Notes: generated from the letters alone by a model not told the origin. Positions 26,702 through 36,891 are shown, numbered from the stretch's first letter. The stretch is DNA of 64,000 nt from Zhongshania sp. R06B22 (GCF_040892595.1 NZ_JBFRYB010000001.1:3162001-3226000); one strand, 5' to 3'. Numbers and translations: made by a program.

Positions 26702-29223
26702 GAAACACCTCTGCCGCTCATTTCCACGGGTTGTGGCCCCGCTGCATGATCAAAATAACGATCTGCCAGTGCCTGTGAAGCCGCCTTAAGATCCCCGTCT
26801 AACTGTGTAAGTAATTTGCCTAGTTTCAAATACTCCCCGGTTTTCTCGTCGCGCGTCGCGATTTCTTCCAATGGAGTGAGCAATAAATTATTGGTCGCAC
26901 GTATGATGCAGCGCATATCTTCGTTTAGCTGCACTTTTTGACTGCGACCTTCCACATCCTCCAAGTGGTTGCGCAAACTGTCCAGCTGAAACATGACTGA
27001 CCGCGGGTTTTGACGATCAAACAACAACAGCTCCATGCCCTTGTCTAAGCGATATCCGCTGCGGTAGTAACGCTTATACACAATACGTGACTCTAAACTT
27101 GCCAGTACTGGCTTTAACAAAGGCAAGCCTTGGCCATCGCCTTTCTCTGTGACCAAAATATGACTAAGCAATTCAACCGTTTTTTGCGCGCGTTCTAGGC
27201 GACGACCCATTTCCATAAATCGCCAGGCCCGGCCTCGCACCATGCTCTCTTGGCTTAGACCACACAGCGCCAGCAAGCTAGTAATAAGCGGGTCGAGTAA
27301 TTCTTCTGGTGCAGCTTGCAAGCTACTTTTAAGATTTTTATTGAGGTATTCCATGCCGTCGCGAATGTCGTTAATTAAGCGCAACATGTCATTTGACAGC
27401 AACTCCTTAACCCCGTCAGCAGAGTGCAAGATAGCTTCCAGACAATGCGCGATACTGCCGGGTCGAGATCGATTGGACACAATATCGAGTAACTCGTGCT
27501 CCGGCGCGTCAAAATCTGCATCTTTGGCAGTAAAACCTGGGAAAGTACCGGTAACCTTTGTGACTGACCGCAATAGTACGCGGCGATTATCCGGCGATAG
27601 TGGTTCAATGCTATTCAGCTCTTCAAAAGCTGTACGTACCAAACGTAAGCCCGACTCAGCCCGCTCGGCATAGCGACCAAACCAGAACAAATTATCAATA
27701 ACACGACTTGGCAAACTGAAATTGCGATCCATCTTTTGTCGCATTAATTTTTCAGGTTCAAAGACGCTGTCTTCTACCTCCGGCTCAGACGCTAAGATCC
27801 AAGTATCTTTGCTGCCACCACCATATTGGCTAACAATATGCTGGGTGTCGGTATGGGTGCCAATATGCGTAAGCCCGCCAGGCATAACGCTGTAGGAATT
27901 ACCACTGGCCACCGTGAATCCGCGCATCACTAAAGGACGGCTACTAAATACTTTGCCATCCAAGGCAGGAGTCTGAGACGGACGCACTGCGCTTTGCGCC
28001 ACATAATCTATTGGATTTGCCAACACCTTCGCCAACAAATCAGCACGTTCCTGGGCATTTAACTCAGCCACGAATAGGCTGTGACGACCGGGCACACGAC
28101 AAGTATGCCGGATAAGCAGCTCGTCAAAATGGGCCTTCACGTACTCTAAATCTGCCTTGTCACCGCACCACCACGTTGGTACCGAATTCAAGCGCAGATC
28201 ACGACCGAGAAAGTGACGCGCAATTGCCGGCATATATTTAGCTAAAACCGGACTTTCTAAAATCCCACTACCCAGAGGGTTGGCGATGATCACGCCACCG
28301 GCGCGCGCGACTTCGGTCAAACCGGGAACGCCCTGACCAAAACTGTTCCGCGACGCCACAGGATCGGCCATGCTGTCGTCTATTCGGCGCAGTACCACAT
28401 CGACTTTGCGCAGACCGTCTAAGGACTTTAACCACAGTGCGCCTTTGCGAACGGTTAAATCACGCCCCTGCACCAGGGGATAACCAAGGTAATTGGCAAG
28501 GTAAGCATCTTCAAAGGAGTTTTCTTTAAACGCACCCTGGGTAAGATACACCACTAGAGGCGCGTCTTTGGTTGGACTAAGCTCGGCTAATTTGCGACGC
28601 CACTGCAGGAAGAAATTGGACAGTCGATGAACATGAGCATCACGGAACAAACTCGGCATGACCCGTCGCAATACTGTTCTATTCTCTAAAGCATAACCCG
28701 TGCCTGACGGTGCTTGGGTACGATCACCTATCACCAACCACTCACCGCTAGCAGAGCGCACTAAATCTGCGGCATGAAATATAAGCTGATGCTCCCCCGG
28801 CAGACGAATACCATCACATGCACGAAGAAAGCCGGGATGACTAAAAATGGCGGCGGGCGGGATAACTTTGTTGTGAATGAGCGTTCGCTCACCGTAGAGA
28901 TCACTAAGAATAAGATTAAGTAGCTCGGAGCGCTCACGAAGCGCATTCTCAATCGATTCCCACTCCTGACTCGATAGAATCATGGGCAGTAAATCTAAGC
29001 TCCATGTATGGCTTACATTTTGCTGATCGCCGGGGCTGTAGCTAGCGCCGTCATCACGGAGTATTCGTTTGGCAGTGCGTTGCCGCTCAAGCAGGGCATC
29101 CATACCCATGGCATTAAGTACCCGCATGGGATAGTGCCAATGTTCGCGAACATTGCCGTCTGCCCCAATGACCTCGTCATATTGGTCATGCTGCGGTTTA
29201 TACACAAAACGTTCAGTTAACAT
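26698..29223 (-). CDS. fused circularly permuted ATP-grasp and alpha-E protein
   Basis: An 841-residue two-domain protein. Residues 1-480 are a circularly permuted type 2 ATP-grasp domain (DUF404/407; for example TGYALENRTVLRRVMPSLF and the ending YGGGSKDTWIL). Residues 510-830 are an alpha-E helical domain (DUF403), beginning SRVIDNLFWFGRYAERAES. The fusion joins in one chain what the neighbouring unit encodes as two genes. ATP-grasp enzymes form peptide-like or amide bonds; alpha-E has no known activity. It is translationally coupled to the transglutaminase gene. An NtrC-like palindrome lies about 100 bases upstream. Confidence 0.92.
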   Translation of the reverse strand: MLTERFVYKPQHDQYDEVIGADGNVREHWHYPMRVLNAMGMDALLERQRTAKRILRDDGASYSPGDQQNVSHTWSLDLLPMILSSQEWESIENALRERSELLNLILSDLYGERTLIHNKVIPPAAIFSHPGFLRACDGIRLPGEHQLIFHAADLVRSASGEWLVIGDRTQAPSGTGYALENRTVLRRVMPSLFRDAHVHRLSNFFLQWRRKLAELSPTKDAPLVVYLTQGAFKENSFEDAYLANYLGYPLVQGRDLTVRKGALWLKSLDGLRKVDVVLRRIDDSMADPVASRNSFGQGVPGLTEVARAGGVIIANPLGSGILESPVLAKYMPAIARHFLGRDLRLNSVPTWWCGDKADLEYVKAHFDELLIRHTCRVPGRHSLFVAELNAQERADLLAKVLANPIDYVAQSAVRPSQTPALDGKVFSSRPLVMRGFTVASGNSYSVMPGGLTHIGTHTDTQHIVSQYGGGSKDTWILASEPEVEDSVFEPEKLMRQKMDRNFSLPSRVIDNLFWFGRYAERAESGLRLVRTAFEELNSIEPLSPDNRRVLLRSVTKVTGTFPGFTAKDADFDAPEHELLDIVSNRSRPGSIAHCLEAILHSADGVKELLSNDMLRLINDIRDGMEYLNKNLKSSLQAAPEELLDPLITSLLALCGLSQESMVRGRAWRFMEMGRRLERAQKTVELLSHILVTEKGDGQGLPLLKPVLASLESRIVYKRYYRSGYRLDKGMELLLFDRQNPRSVMFQLDSLRNHLEDVEGRSQKVQLNEDMRCIIRATNNLLLTPLEEIATRDEKTGEYLKLGKLLTQLDGDLKAASQALADRYFDHAAGPQPVEMSGRGVS

Positions 29224-29326
29224 GGATGTGGTGCCAGAAGCTTGCGTCGAGTAACAGAATTACCCGAGGTAAAAGGAACATCACCACGGTCCTAACCGCA
29301 ATCCCCGAATCGTGGAATAATGATTA

Positions 29327-29343
29327 TGCACCACATTGGTGCG
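29327..29343. promoter_or_regulatory. NtrC-like palindrome upstream of the fused ATP-grasp gene
   Basis: TGCACCACATTGGTGCG matches the enteric NtrC consensus TGCACC-N5-GGTGCA at 11 of 12 arm positions. It lies 104 bases before the ATG of the fused gene, in a 224-base gap. I found no good -24/-12 sigma-54 element nearby. Confidence 0.55.
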
Positions 29344-29447
29344 GGAATCGCGGCCACTACCAACAGTAAATCACGAGCGGGAAGATTACCGTAAGTCCCA
29401 TACCTGGGCAAACAATTGCGTGAACGAGGTATACCTAATAACGGCGC

Positions 29448-30380
29448 CTATGCCGGCTGAAACCAAGTATCTTGGATGGTCTGATGGACCACCATAGAAT
29501 TTTTCTCAAGCTCGGTGAGATAGGCGGGGAAGCTAATGGATACGTCGCTATAATCACTCCCATCGGTCACCGTTTTCAAAAATTGGTTTAAGCCCGTAAC
29601 CACCAAGTCACTGGACGGCAACTGCATTGCCGACTCCTGCATGCGCAACAGGCCACAGGCCACCGAGCGGGGAAACAGAGTATCTTCCAGCAAAAACCGC
29701 GCAGAGTCATCGCCATTTATCGCTACTTTCATGGTGCGACGATAGGGCATGGTGGCGTTTAAAGTCCCCAACACACTGCCCCAGACTGCATCCAGCACAT
29801 GATTAGAGTCGCTTTCAATAAGATCGCTGGACATGCTAGCACCCGCCTCCAGAATACGGAGAGTCATATCCGCCCGCTCCAAACTGCGCCCCATATTCAA
29901 GAAATGCCACGCCGCATCTCGCCGCATTGTGTCGGCAATCAAACCATTAATCTGCTGACAGGTCTTAATAATCTCTTCCAAAAACTCATGCCGGTAACGG
30001 CGGCCTAAACCCTGGGAGATATTTTCTGACACAAAGATTTGGAATTCGTTGACCAACTCCCAACTCTCCTGGGGCACCATGTCGCGAGTGGTGCGGATAT
30101 TTTCCCTAACCATTTTCAGCGATGACGCCAAAGAGCTTGGATTACTGAGGTCCTCAAGTAAAAATTTCACCACCCGCTTTTCATCTTGCACTGTGAAACG
30201 CCGGTTATATTCAGCGTGACTGCCACTGGCAATAACCAGATTGTGCCAACTGATCCCCGTATCTCTAGGTAAATCGAATAACAAACCAGTATAGACTTGT
30301 ATTAAGCGCGCCATACTTTCCACACGCTCAAGGTAGCGCGCAAACCAATAAACTCGCTCTGCAACTCGCGATAACATCAT
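29448..30380 (-). CDS. alpha-E domain protein (DUF403)
   Basis: A 310-residue all-helical alpha-E protein, starting MMLSRVAERVYWFARYLERV. It is paralogous to the C-terminal half of the fused 841-residue protein. The family is regularly found with circularly permuted ATP-grasp proteins and has no demonstrated activity. The start at 30380 overlaps the TAA of the upstream ATP-grasp gene (TAATG); an in-frame extension to 30410 lies inside that gene. The product probably works in complex with the ATP-grasp protein. Confidence 0.92.
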   Translation of the reverse strand: MMLSRVAERVYWFARYLERVESMARLIQVYTGLLFDLPRDTGISWHNLVIASGSHAEYNRRFTVQDEKRVVKFLLEDLSNPSSLASSLKMVRENIRTTRDMVPQESWELVNEFQIFVSENISQGLGRRYRHEFLEEIIKTCQQINGLIADTMRRDAAWHFLNMGRSLERADMTLRILEAGASMSSDLIESDSNHVLDAVWGSVLGTLNATMPYRRTMKVAINGDDSARFLLEDTLFPRSVACGLLRMQESAMQLPSSDLVVTGLNQFLKTVTDGSDYSDVSISFPAYLTELEKNSMVVHQTIQDTWFQPA

Positions 30381-31864
30381 TATTTTGCGTCCCCTTCCGC
30401 CACGATCCAAGTATCTTTACTGCCCCCACCCTGTGAGGAATTAACAACAAGTGAGCCTTTTTTCAAAGCCACCCGTGTTAAACCACCCGTCGTCACCGTC
30501 AAATCAGTACCCTGCAACACAAAGGGCCGCAGGTCTAAATGACGCGGCTCCGCTTCGCCCAAGCCCGTGACCACAGGCGCGGTGGAAAGCTTTAAGGTCG
30601 GCTGGGCAATATAGTTTCGGGGATTTTCCTGCACGAGTTTACGAAACTCCTCATGGTCTTTTTTGGTCGCATGCGGCCCCACCATCATGCCGTAGCCACC
30701 AGACTCATTTGCGGGTTTTACCACCAACTTTTCAATATTCTCAACAACGTATTTAAGCTGCTCAGGGTCATCGCAAAGATAGGTTTCAACATTGGGCAAA
30801 ATCGCTTTTTCACCTAAATAGTATTCAATCATTTTGGGTACATAGGCGTAGACCACTTTGTCGTCAGCCACCCCCGCGCCAGGCGCATTCACCAAAGTCA
30901 CATTACCGGCCTGCCAAGCGCGCATAATACCCGGCACACCTAAAATTGAATCAGGATGAAAAGCCTCTGGATCGAGAAATAAATCATCTATCCGGCGATA
31001 AACCACATCAACCCGCTCGAGACCTGAAATGGTTTTCATATAAACGCAATCATCTTCATCAACAAATAAATCACTGCCTTCTACTAACTCAACACCCAAC
31101 TGCTGCGCCAAATAAGCGTGCTCGAAATAAGCCGAGTTATAAATGCCGGGGGTCAAGATGACGATTTCAGGCTGACGTACTTTGCGAGGTGACACCGATG
31201 CCAGCATGTTGAACAATTTCGTCGGGTAGTCATCGACGGGTAATATATTATTGGCCTCAAATAATTCAGGCAAAACGCGCTTACTTATCTCGCGGTTCTC
31301 CAGCATGTAAGCCACGCCTGACGGCACCCGCAAATTATCTTCCAAAACATAAAACTTACCGTCGGAGTCACGCACCAAATCACAGCCGCAGATATGTGCC
31401 CACACGCCTTTCGGCGGTGTAATTCCCACACACTCAGGACGGAAATTTTTAGAGTCTTTTATCAGGTAGGGTGGTACCACACCGTCTTTAAATATTTTTT
31501 GCTCATGGTACACATCATTTATAAACAGATTCAGTGCCCGCACTCGCTGCTTAAGGCCCTCGGCGGTCTGTTCCCATTCCTTGGCGCTAATAACCCGTGG
31601 AATAAGATCAAAAGGCCATGAGCGATCTATGTTTTCGCCATCGGAATAAACCGTAAAACTCACACCCATATCGCGGACGGTGCTCTCTGCTGCTACCCGT
31701 CGGCTCTCAAGTTCTTCGCGACTAAGCCCCCCCAGATATTTCACGACGCGCCGGCTCGCCCGGCGGGCCACTCCTTTGGGCGTTATCATTTCATCAAAAA
31801 AATCACTGCCCTGATACTGACTCCAATCGATACCGCCAGATTCCTTGTCTGCACCTTTAGTCAT
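30380..31864 (-). CDS. circularly permuted type 2 ATP-grasp protein
   Basis: A 494-residue stand-alone ATP-grasp protein. Visible are VAYMLENREISKRVLPELF, the region KPANESGGYGMMVGP that should bind ATP, and the end SSQGGGSKDTWIVAEG. It is paralogous to the N-terminal half of the fused protein at 26.7-29.2 kb. It is translationally coupled to the alpha-E gene. The presumed reaction is ATP-dependent ligation of a carboxylate to an amine; the peptide substrate is unknown. An NtrC-like palindrome lies about 45 bases upstream of the ATG. Confidence 0.93.
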   Translation of the reverse strand: MTKGADKESGGIDWSQYQGSDFFDEMITPKGVARRASRRVVKYLGGLSREELESRRVAAESTVRDMGVSFTVYSDGENIDRSWPFDLIPRVISAKEWEQTAEGLKQRVRALNLFINDVYHEQKIFKDGVVPPYLIKDSKNFRPECVGITPPKGVWAHICGCDLVRDSDGKFYVLEDNLRVPSGVAYMLENREISKRVLPELFEANNILPVDDYPTKLFNMLASVSPRKVRQPEIVILTPGIYNSAYFEHAYLAQQLGVELVEGSDLFVDEDDCVYMKTISGLERVDVVYRRIDDLFLDPEAFHPDSILGVPGIMRAWQAGNVTLVNAPGAGVADDKVVYAYVPKMIEYYLGEKAILPNVETYLCDDPEQLKYVVENIEKLVVKPANESGGYGMMVGPHATKKDHEEFRKLVQENPRNYIAQPTLKLSTAPVVTGLGEAEPRHLDLRPFVLQGTDLTVTTGGLTRVALKKGSLVVNSSQGGGSKDTWIVAEGDAK

Positions 31865-31908
31865 TTATAAAGCACCTTGCTGAAAATTATTTTATTCCAA
31901 ATTCATTG

Positions 31909-31925
31909 CGCACCAAAATGGCGCG
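31909..31925. promoter_or_regulatory. NtrC-like palindrome upstream of the ATP-grasp/alpha-E unit
   Basis: CGCACCAAAATGGCGCG matches TGCACC-N5-GGTGCA at 9 of 12 arm positions, with the same spacing as the site at 29327. It lies 45 bases before the ATP-grasp ATG. The remaining 400 bases up to the dehydrogenase stop (32327) contain no convincing ORF or RNA gene. Confidence 0.4.
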
Positions 31926-32326
31926 GGGCAGCTCTGCGTCTCGCGTTGTGTTAGCGCATAATCGTTTTTATCTAGCAGTTATGCCCCCAACAACCCCAAA
32001 CCTTAGGACCCACTGCAGCAATAGACAGGCCAACTTGCACAATATTCGACAAGCTTTAGCTAATATTTATTCCCATCATCACTTTCACTTATCGTTATAG
32101 CATACGCGGCTTTTACACCCAACAGCAGCTAAAATCGCTGCAACTATGGTTTGTATCAGAAAAACTGAATAGCCGCTAGGCCCTAAGACTAAGACCGTAA
32201 ATAGCTCCGCCTTAGACATTAGCCGACTATTGCTGAATTGCGAATCAATCTATCTTAGATTGTGATAACAGGGTCAAAGTGTGATGCAGCAGAATGCAGG
32301 CTGACTCTATTATGCAATTATGCAAA

Positions 32327-33382
32327 TTAAGCCACTTTCGTGTGTTTACCGAGTAAAAACCGCTCTTCCGCCATGCCTTCAGCAACGGCGGCAGTAGAGA
32401 CGCCGCTTGCCGCAGAACGTTCAAATACTTCAGTCAAGGATGCAGCAATACCGGCTATATGTGCAGATGTACTTGCAGAACTGCCCTCGGCGCGCTGATA
32501 GTAAACATCGATAATCCCACCGGCATTAATCATAAAATCCGGTGCGTATATAATACCTCGCTGCCGCAAACGCTCGCCTTGCGCAGCATTGGCCAATTGA
32601 TTATTGGCAGCGCCAGCGACGATACCGGCCTGAATGATCTCCACGGTATCCGCATTGATTGCCGCGCCCATCGCACAGGGCGCTAATACATCCGCCGCAA
32701 AACCGAGAATCTCATCACAGGCGATAATATGGGCGCCAGCAAGCCTAGCCAACTCACAGTTGCGAGTATTAATATCGGCGGCGAAAACCCTCGCACCTTC
32801 CAAAATTAGCAGCGATATCAAATGCCGACCAACCGCGCCTGCACCTTGGATGGCAACGTGAACATCAGCCAAATCAGCACTTCCATGCTTAAACTTTAAA
32901 GCCGCCTTTATGCCATGAAATACTCCCTCGGCGGTATAGGGTGAGGGATCACCACCATGGCGACCACCGTCCAGAACACCCGACACATAGGAGCTAGACT
33001 CCGCGATAATTTTTAAATCGGCCACGGTGGTGCCAGAATCTTCTGCGGTGATATAACGGCCGCCAAGATCCTCAATAAAACGGCCCATCGCCAGTAGTAA
33101 ATCGCGGGATTTATTTTTACTTGGATCACCCATAATGACCGCCTTCCCCCCACCCAAGGGGAGCCCCGCCAAAGCCGACTTATAGGTCATGCTCCTAGAC
33201 AATCGCAGCACATCATCAAGTGCGCAGTCATCATTTGCATAGGGATACATTCGGCAGCCACCCAAAGCAGGCCCCAGATTTGAGTTATGCACCGCCACGA
33301 TCGCCCGCAGACCACTGCGCGCATCATGCTTAAACGCAACAAGCTCATGACCGTCAAAATATGGCGAGTTAAATACTGTCAC
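32327..33382 (-). CDS. leucine/valine/phenylalanine-type dehydrogenase
   Basis: A 351-residue NAD-dependent amino acid dehydrogenase of the Glu/Leu/Phe/Val family, which deaminates an amino acid to its 2-oxo acid. The substrate-binding GPALGGCRMYPY, the catalytic-Lys motif LPLGGGKAVI, and the Rossmann motif IQGAGAVGRHL are visible. It starts with GTG preceded by GGGAG. It lies 32 bases after the fused 2-oxoacid:ferredoxin oxidoreductase, so the two are probably co-transcribed and act in sequence. Leu, Val and Phe preference cannot be separated from sequence alone. Confidence 0.9.
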   Translation of the reverse strand: MTVFNSPYFDGHELVAFKHDARSGLRAIVAVHNSNLGPALGGCRMYPYANDDCALDDVLRLSRSMTYKSALAGLPLGGGKAVIMGDPSKNKSRDLLLAMGRFIEDLGGRYITAEDSGTTVADLKIIAESSSYVSGVLDGGRHGGDPSPYTAEGVFHGIKAALKFKHGSADLADVHVAIQGAGAVGRHLISLLILEGARVFAADINTRNCELARLAGAHIIACDEILGFAADVLAPCAMGAAINADTVEIIQAGIVAGAANNQLANAAQGERLRQRGIIYAPDFMINAGGIIDVYYQRAEGSSASTSAHIAGIAASLTEVFERSAASGVSTAAVAEGMAEERFLLGKHTKVA

Positions 33383-33414
33383 TCCGCACTCCCGTTAGCT
33401 CGCTATTACGATAA

Positions 33415-36400
33415 TCAGGCGGCATTATGAATATCGACTAGCTGCACAATATCGCTAGTCAAACGCTTAATAAGTTGATCGCGGCGCACACGATACTGAG
33501 CAATAGCCTCCACTTTCACATGACCAAAACCACGAATATCATCAACCAGTTTGAATAGCTCAATCGCAATACTCACATTGTCTTTGCTGATGTGGGGTAA
33601 AACGGTATCAAGCTGGGAAATAAACTCATGGGCTAAGGACCTCTCTGCTCTGCGTTCCGCGCTATAGCCGAATATATCCCACCGAGTTCCGCGTAGGCCT
33701 TTAAGCCTAGCCAGTACCTTAAACGCCGATTGCACCCATGCGGAAAAAACTCGCTTCACCGGAAAGCCATCCGCGCCGACCTTCGAAAGCAAGGGAGGCG
33801 CCAAATGAAACTGTAATTTATAGTCACCTTCAAACGTGTTATTAAGCTTTTTCAAAAATTCACCATCAGTGTATAAGCGTGCCACTTCATATTCGTCTTT
33901 GTATGCCAGTAGTTTATGTAGAGATTTAGCAGCCACGGACGTTAGCTCAGTCGCAACGCCGTTAATAGCTTCGTCCTTAGCCCTAACCGCGTTCAACAGC
34001 TCTAAATAGTTATCGGCATACCGTTTATCTTGGTATTTCAGCAAGTGTTGATAGCGATACTGAATAATGTCCTCGACCTGATCCAGCGGCGACCAATGCT
34101 CCACTTCGACGCCGGCCGCTTGACGCACCGCATCGATATTATGTGCAGCGTGCCGCCCCCATAAAAATGCCTGCTTATTAAAATCTGCCGCCACACCATT
34201 TAAGTCTATCGCGCGATCAATCGCATCGAAGCTGACAGGCACATAGCCCTTTTGAAATGCGTAGCCCAACATAAAGAAATTGCTCGCCAAGGTGTCGCCT
34301 AGCAAATGACGTGCTAACTCGGTGGCATCGACAAAGCTCACCTTGCCCTCGCCCACCTCGTCAATAATCAATCGCTTCATAGAGTCTGCTGGAAACTCGG
34401 CATCGCGGTTGTAGATAAACTCTGCGGTGGTCATTTCGGTGTCGTTGATGACCGCAACTGTGCGCTCGACATTAACCTTGGCAATAGCCTCATCCGACGC
34501 CGACACCACCAAATCACAACCCAATAACAAATCTGCATCCCCCGCCGGGATTCGCACCGCATTAATATCTTCCTGCTTATTTGCCACGCGCAAATGGCTT
34601 ACTACCGGGCCGAATTTTTGCGCCAAGCCGGTTTGATTCATGGTGGCGCAGCCTTTGCCCTCGATGTGCGCTGCCATGCCCAGGACGGCGGTAATGGTAA
34701 GCACTCCCGTTCCACCAACACCGGTAACCACCAAATTCCATGGCCTAATTATCACGGGCAACACCGGCATGGGAATAAGGCCAAAGCTGTCGGGAGCGAC
34801 CGCGGTATTCTTTTTAGGCCTACCGCCAATGACCGATACAAAGCTGGGACAAAAACCATTCACACAGGAATAGTCTTTATTACACGCGCTTTGGTCTATT
34901 TGACGTTTACGACCAAGCTCGGTCTCCTTGGGTAATACCGACAAACAGTTGGATTTCTTGCCACAGTCACCACAACCTTCGCACACCGCTTCATTGATAA
35001 AAATACGGCGATTGGGATCAATCATTGTGCCTTTTTTACGACGACGACGTTTTTCTGCCGCGCAGGTTTGCTCAAATATCAGAACCGAGGCACCGGGCAC
35101 GGTTTGCAACTCAGTTTCAATCGTCAGCAGGTCATCGCGATGACTAATAGTTAAGCCATTCTTTTGTGGCCAAGAATAGTTTTCAGGATGATCAGACACC
35201 AATGCGATGCGTTTAATGCCCTCGCCACGCAGTTGCATAATTAGCTGTTCAACCGTTAATGAACCATCAAGCGGCTGCCCCCCGGTCATCGCCACTGCGT
35301 CGTTATAGAGAATTTTATAGGTGATATTTACGCCAGCCGCGACGACCTGGCGGATGGCCAGACTACCGGAATGGAAATACGTGCCGTCGCCCAAGTTTTG
35401 GAATACATGTTTATTGTCAGTGAACGCGGCTTGTCCCACCCAGGTCACGCCTTCGCCGCCCATTTGGGTAAACGTAATTGCTGGTCGCGTTGGCATCCAC
35501 GTGCTCATATAGTGGCAACCAATACCACCCAGCGCCACGCTGCCCTCGGGCACCACTGTGGAGGAGTTGTGCGGGCAACCAGAGCAGTAATGTGGGCTAC
35601 GATTTATAAGGCCATGCTTGTTGGCGATAGATTGCTCTTTTTGATCGTAAAAGCTAAGACGCTTTTCTATTTCATCACTCTTATAAAAACGGCGAATACG
35701 CGAGGCAATGGCCCGCGCCACCATCGCCGGCGTCAATTCACTTAGATTAGGCAGCAGGTCTTTGCCCTGTTCATCAAACTCACCAAAAACACGGGGACGA
35801 TCAGCTACCGGCCAGTTATAGAGTTGTCCGGTAATCTGGTCCTCGATGATGGAGCGCTTCTCTTCTACCACCAGAATTTCTTCCAAACCAGAGGCAAATT
35901 CATGGGTTGTTAAAGGCTCTAAGGGCCAGGGCATACCGACTTTGTATACGCGCAAACCGATTGCCGCCGCTTGACCCTGATCTATTCCCAGATCCTCCAA
36001 AGCCTGCAAGACGTCAAGATAAGCTTTGCCACTGGTCACAATACCCAAACGCGCCTTAGGGCTATCGATAACAATGCGATTCAGATTATTCGCACGCGCA
36101 AAGGCACGCGCGGCGTAAATTTTATATTTATTTAGTCTCAGCTCTTGCGCTAAAGGCGAATCTGGCCAGCGCGCATGCACGCCATCCGGCGGCATATCGA
36201 AGTCCTCTGGCAAGACAATTTTAACGCGGCGGGCATCTATCTCCGCTGAGATCGCCGAATCCATATTTTCGGTAATCGCTTTGAGCGCTACCCAACAACC
36301 GGCGTAACGCGACAGCTCCCAGCCATAAATACCCAGGTCCAAGACTTCCTGCACATTGGCGGGTGCCAGCACAGGAATAGACGCCCCGATAAACATATGT

Positions 36401-36891
36401 TCAGACTGATGCGGCAAGGTAGAGGACTTGGCGGCATGATCATCGCCAGCAATCGCTAATACACCGCCGAATTTTGAGGTTCCCACCGCATTGGCATGTT
36501 TGATCACATCCATGCTGCGATCTACCCCAGGGCCCTTGCCATACCACATGCCAAATACGCCATCATATTTGGCATTGGGAAACAGACCCACTTCCTGGCT
36601 ACCGCGCACGGCGGTTGCCGCCAAGTCCTCATTCACCCCCGGAACAAAGTGAATATTGTGTTTATCTAGATATTTTTGGGCCTTCCACATGGCCTGGTCG
36701 ACACCGCCCAAAGGCGAACCCCGATACCCTGAAATAAAGCCCGCGGTATTTAAACCACGTTCTACGTCGCGCTGATGCTGGAGCATAGGCAGGCGCACCA
36801 AGGCCTCAATACCCGTCATATAGGCACGGGTATGATCCAAGCTATACTTATCTTCCAGTGAGATCTTAAGGGCGTGTTCTGACAGAGGCAT
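33415..36891 (-). CDS. fused indolepyruvate:ferredoxin oxidoreductase-type enzyme
   Basis: A 1158-residue thiamine-diphosphate enzyme with IorA- and IorB-like parts in one chain. It converts an aryl or branched 2-oxo acid and CoA to the acyl-CoA, CO2 and reduced ferredoxin. A pyruvate:ferredoxin oxidoreductase-like part fills the first 450 residues, followed by the TPP region with SPHYCSGCPHNSSTV. Iron-sulphur ligands are in NEAVCEGCGDCGKKSNC and CNKDYSCVNGFCPSF. The gamma-type domain begins LVVTGVGGTGVLTI at about residue 730. Length matches the Gram-negative fused type. First gene of the operon with the dehydrogenase. Confidence 0.94.
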   Translation of the reverse strand: MPLSEHALKISLEDKYSLDHTRAYMTGIEALVRLPMLQHQRDVERGLNTAGFISGYRGSPLGGVDQAMWKAQKYLDKHNIHFVPGVNEDLAATAVRGSQEVGLFPNAKYDGVFGMWYGKGPGVDRSMDVIKHANAVGTSKFGGVLAIAGDDHAAKSSTLPHQSEHMFIGASIPVLAPANVQEVLDLGIYGWELSRYAGCWVALKAITENMDSAISAEIDARRVKIVLPEDFDMPPDGVHARWPDSPLAQELRLNKYKIYAARAFARANNLNRIVIDSPKARLGIVTSGKAYLDVLQALEDLGIDQGQAAAIGLRVYKVGMPWPLEPLTTHEFASGLEEILVVEEKRSIIEDQITGQLYNWPVADRPRVFGEFDEQGKDLLPNLSELTPAMVARAIASRIRRFYKSDEIEKRLSFYDQKEQSIANKHGLINRSPHYCSGCPHNSSTVVPEGSVALGGIGCHYMSTWMPTRPAITFTQMGGEGVTWVGQAAFTDNKHVFQNLGDGTYFHSGSLAIRQVVAAGVNITYKILYNDAVAMTGGQPLDGSLTVEQLIMQLRGEGIKRIALVSDHPENYSWPQKNGLTISHRDDLLTIETELQTVPGASVLIFEQTCAAEKRRRRKKGTMIDPNRRIFINEAVCEGCGDCGKKSNCLSVLPKETELGRKRQIDQSACNKDYSCVNGFCPSFVSVIGGRPKKNTAVAPDSFGLIPMPVLPVIIRPWNLVVTGVGGTGVLTITAVLGMAAHIEGKGCATMNQTGLAQKFGPVVSHLRVANKQEDINAVRIPAGDADLLLGCDLVVSASDEAIAKVNVERTVAVINDTEMTTAEFIYNRDAEFPADSMKRLIIDEVGEGKVSFVDATELARHLLGDTLASNFFMLGYAFQKGYVPVSFDAIDRAIDLNGVAADFNKQAFLWGRHAAHNIDAVRQAAGVEVEHWSPLDQVEDIIQYRYQHLLKYQDKRYADNYLELLNAVRAKDEAINGVATELTSVAAKSLHKLLAYKDEYEVARLYTDGEFLKKLNNTFEGDYKLQFHLAPPLLSKVGADGFPVKRVFSAWVQSAFKVLARLKGLRGTRWDIFGYSAERRAERSLAHEFISQLDTVLPHISKDNVSIAIELFKLVDDIRGFGHVKVEAIAQYRVRRDQLIKRLTSDIVQLVDIHNAA

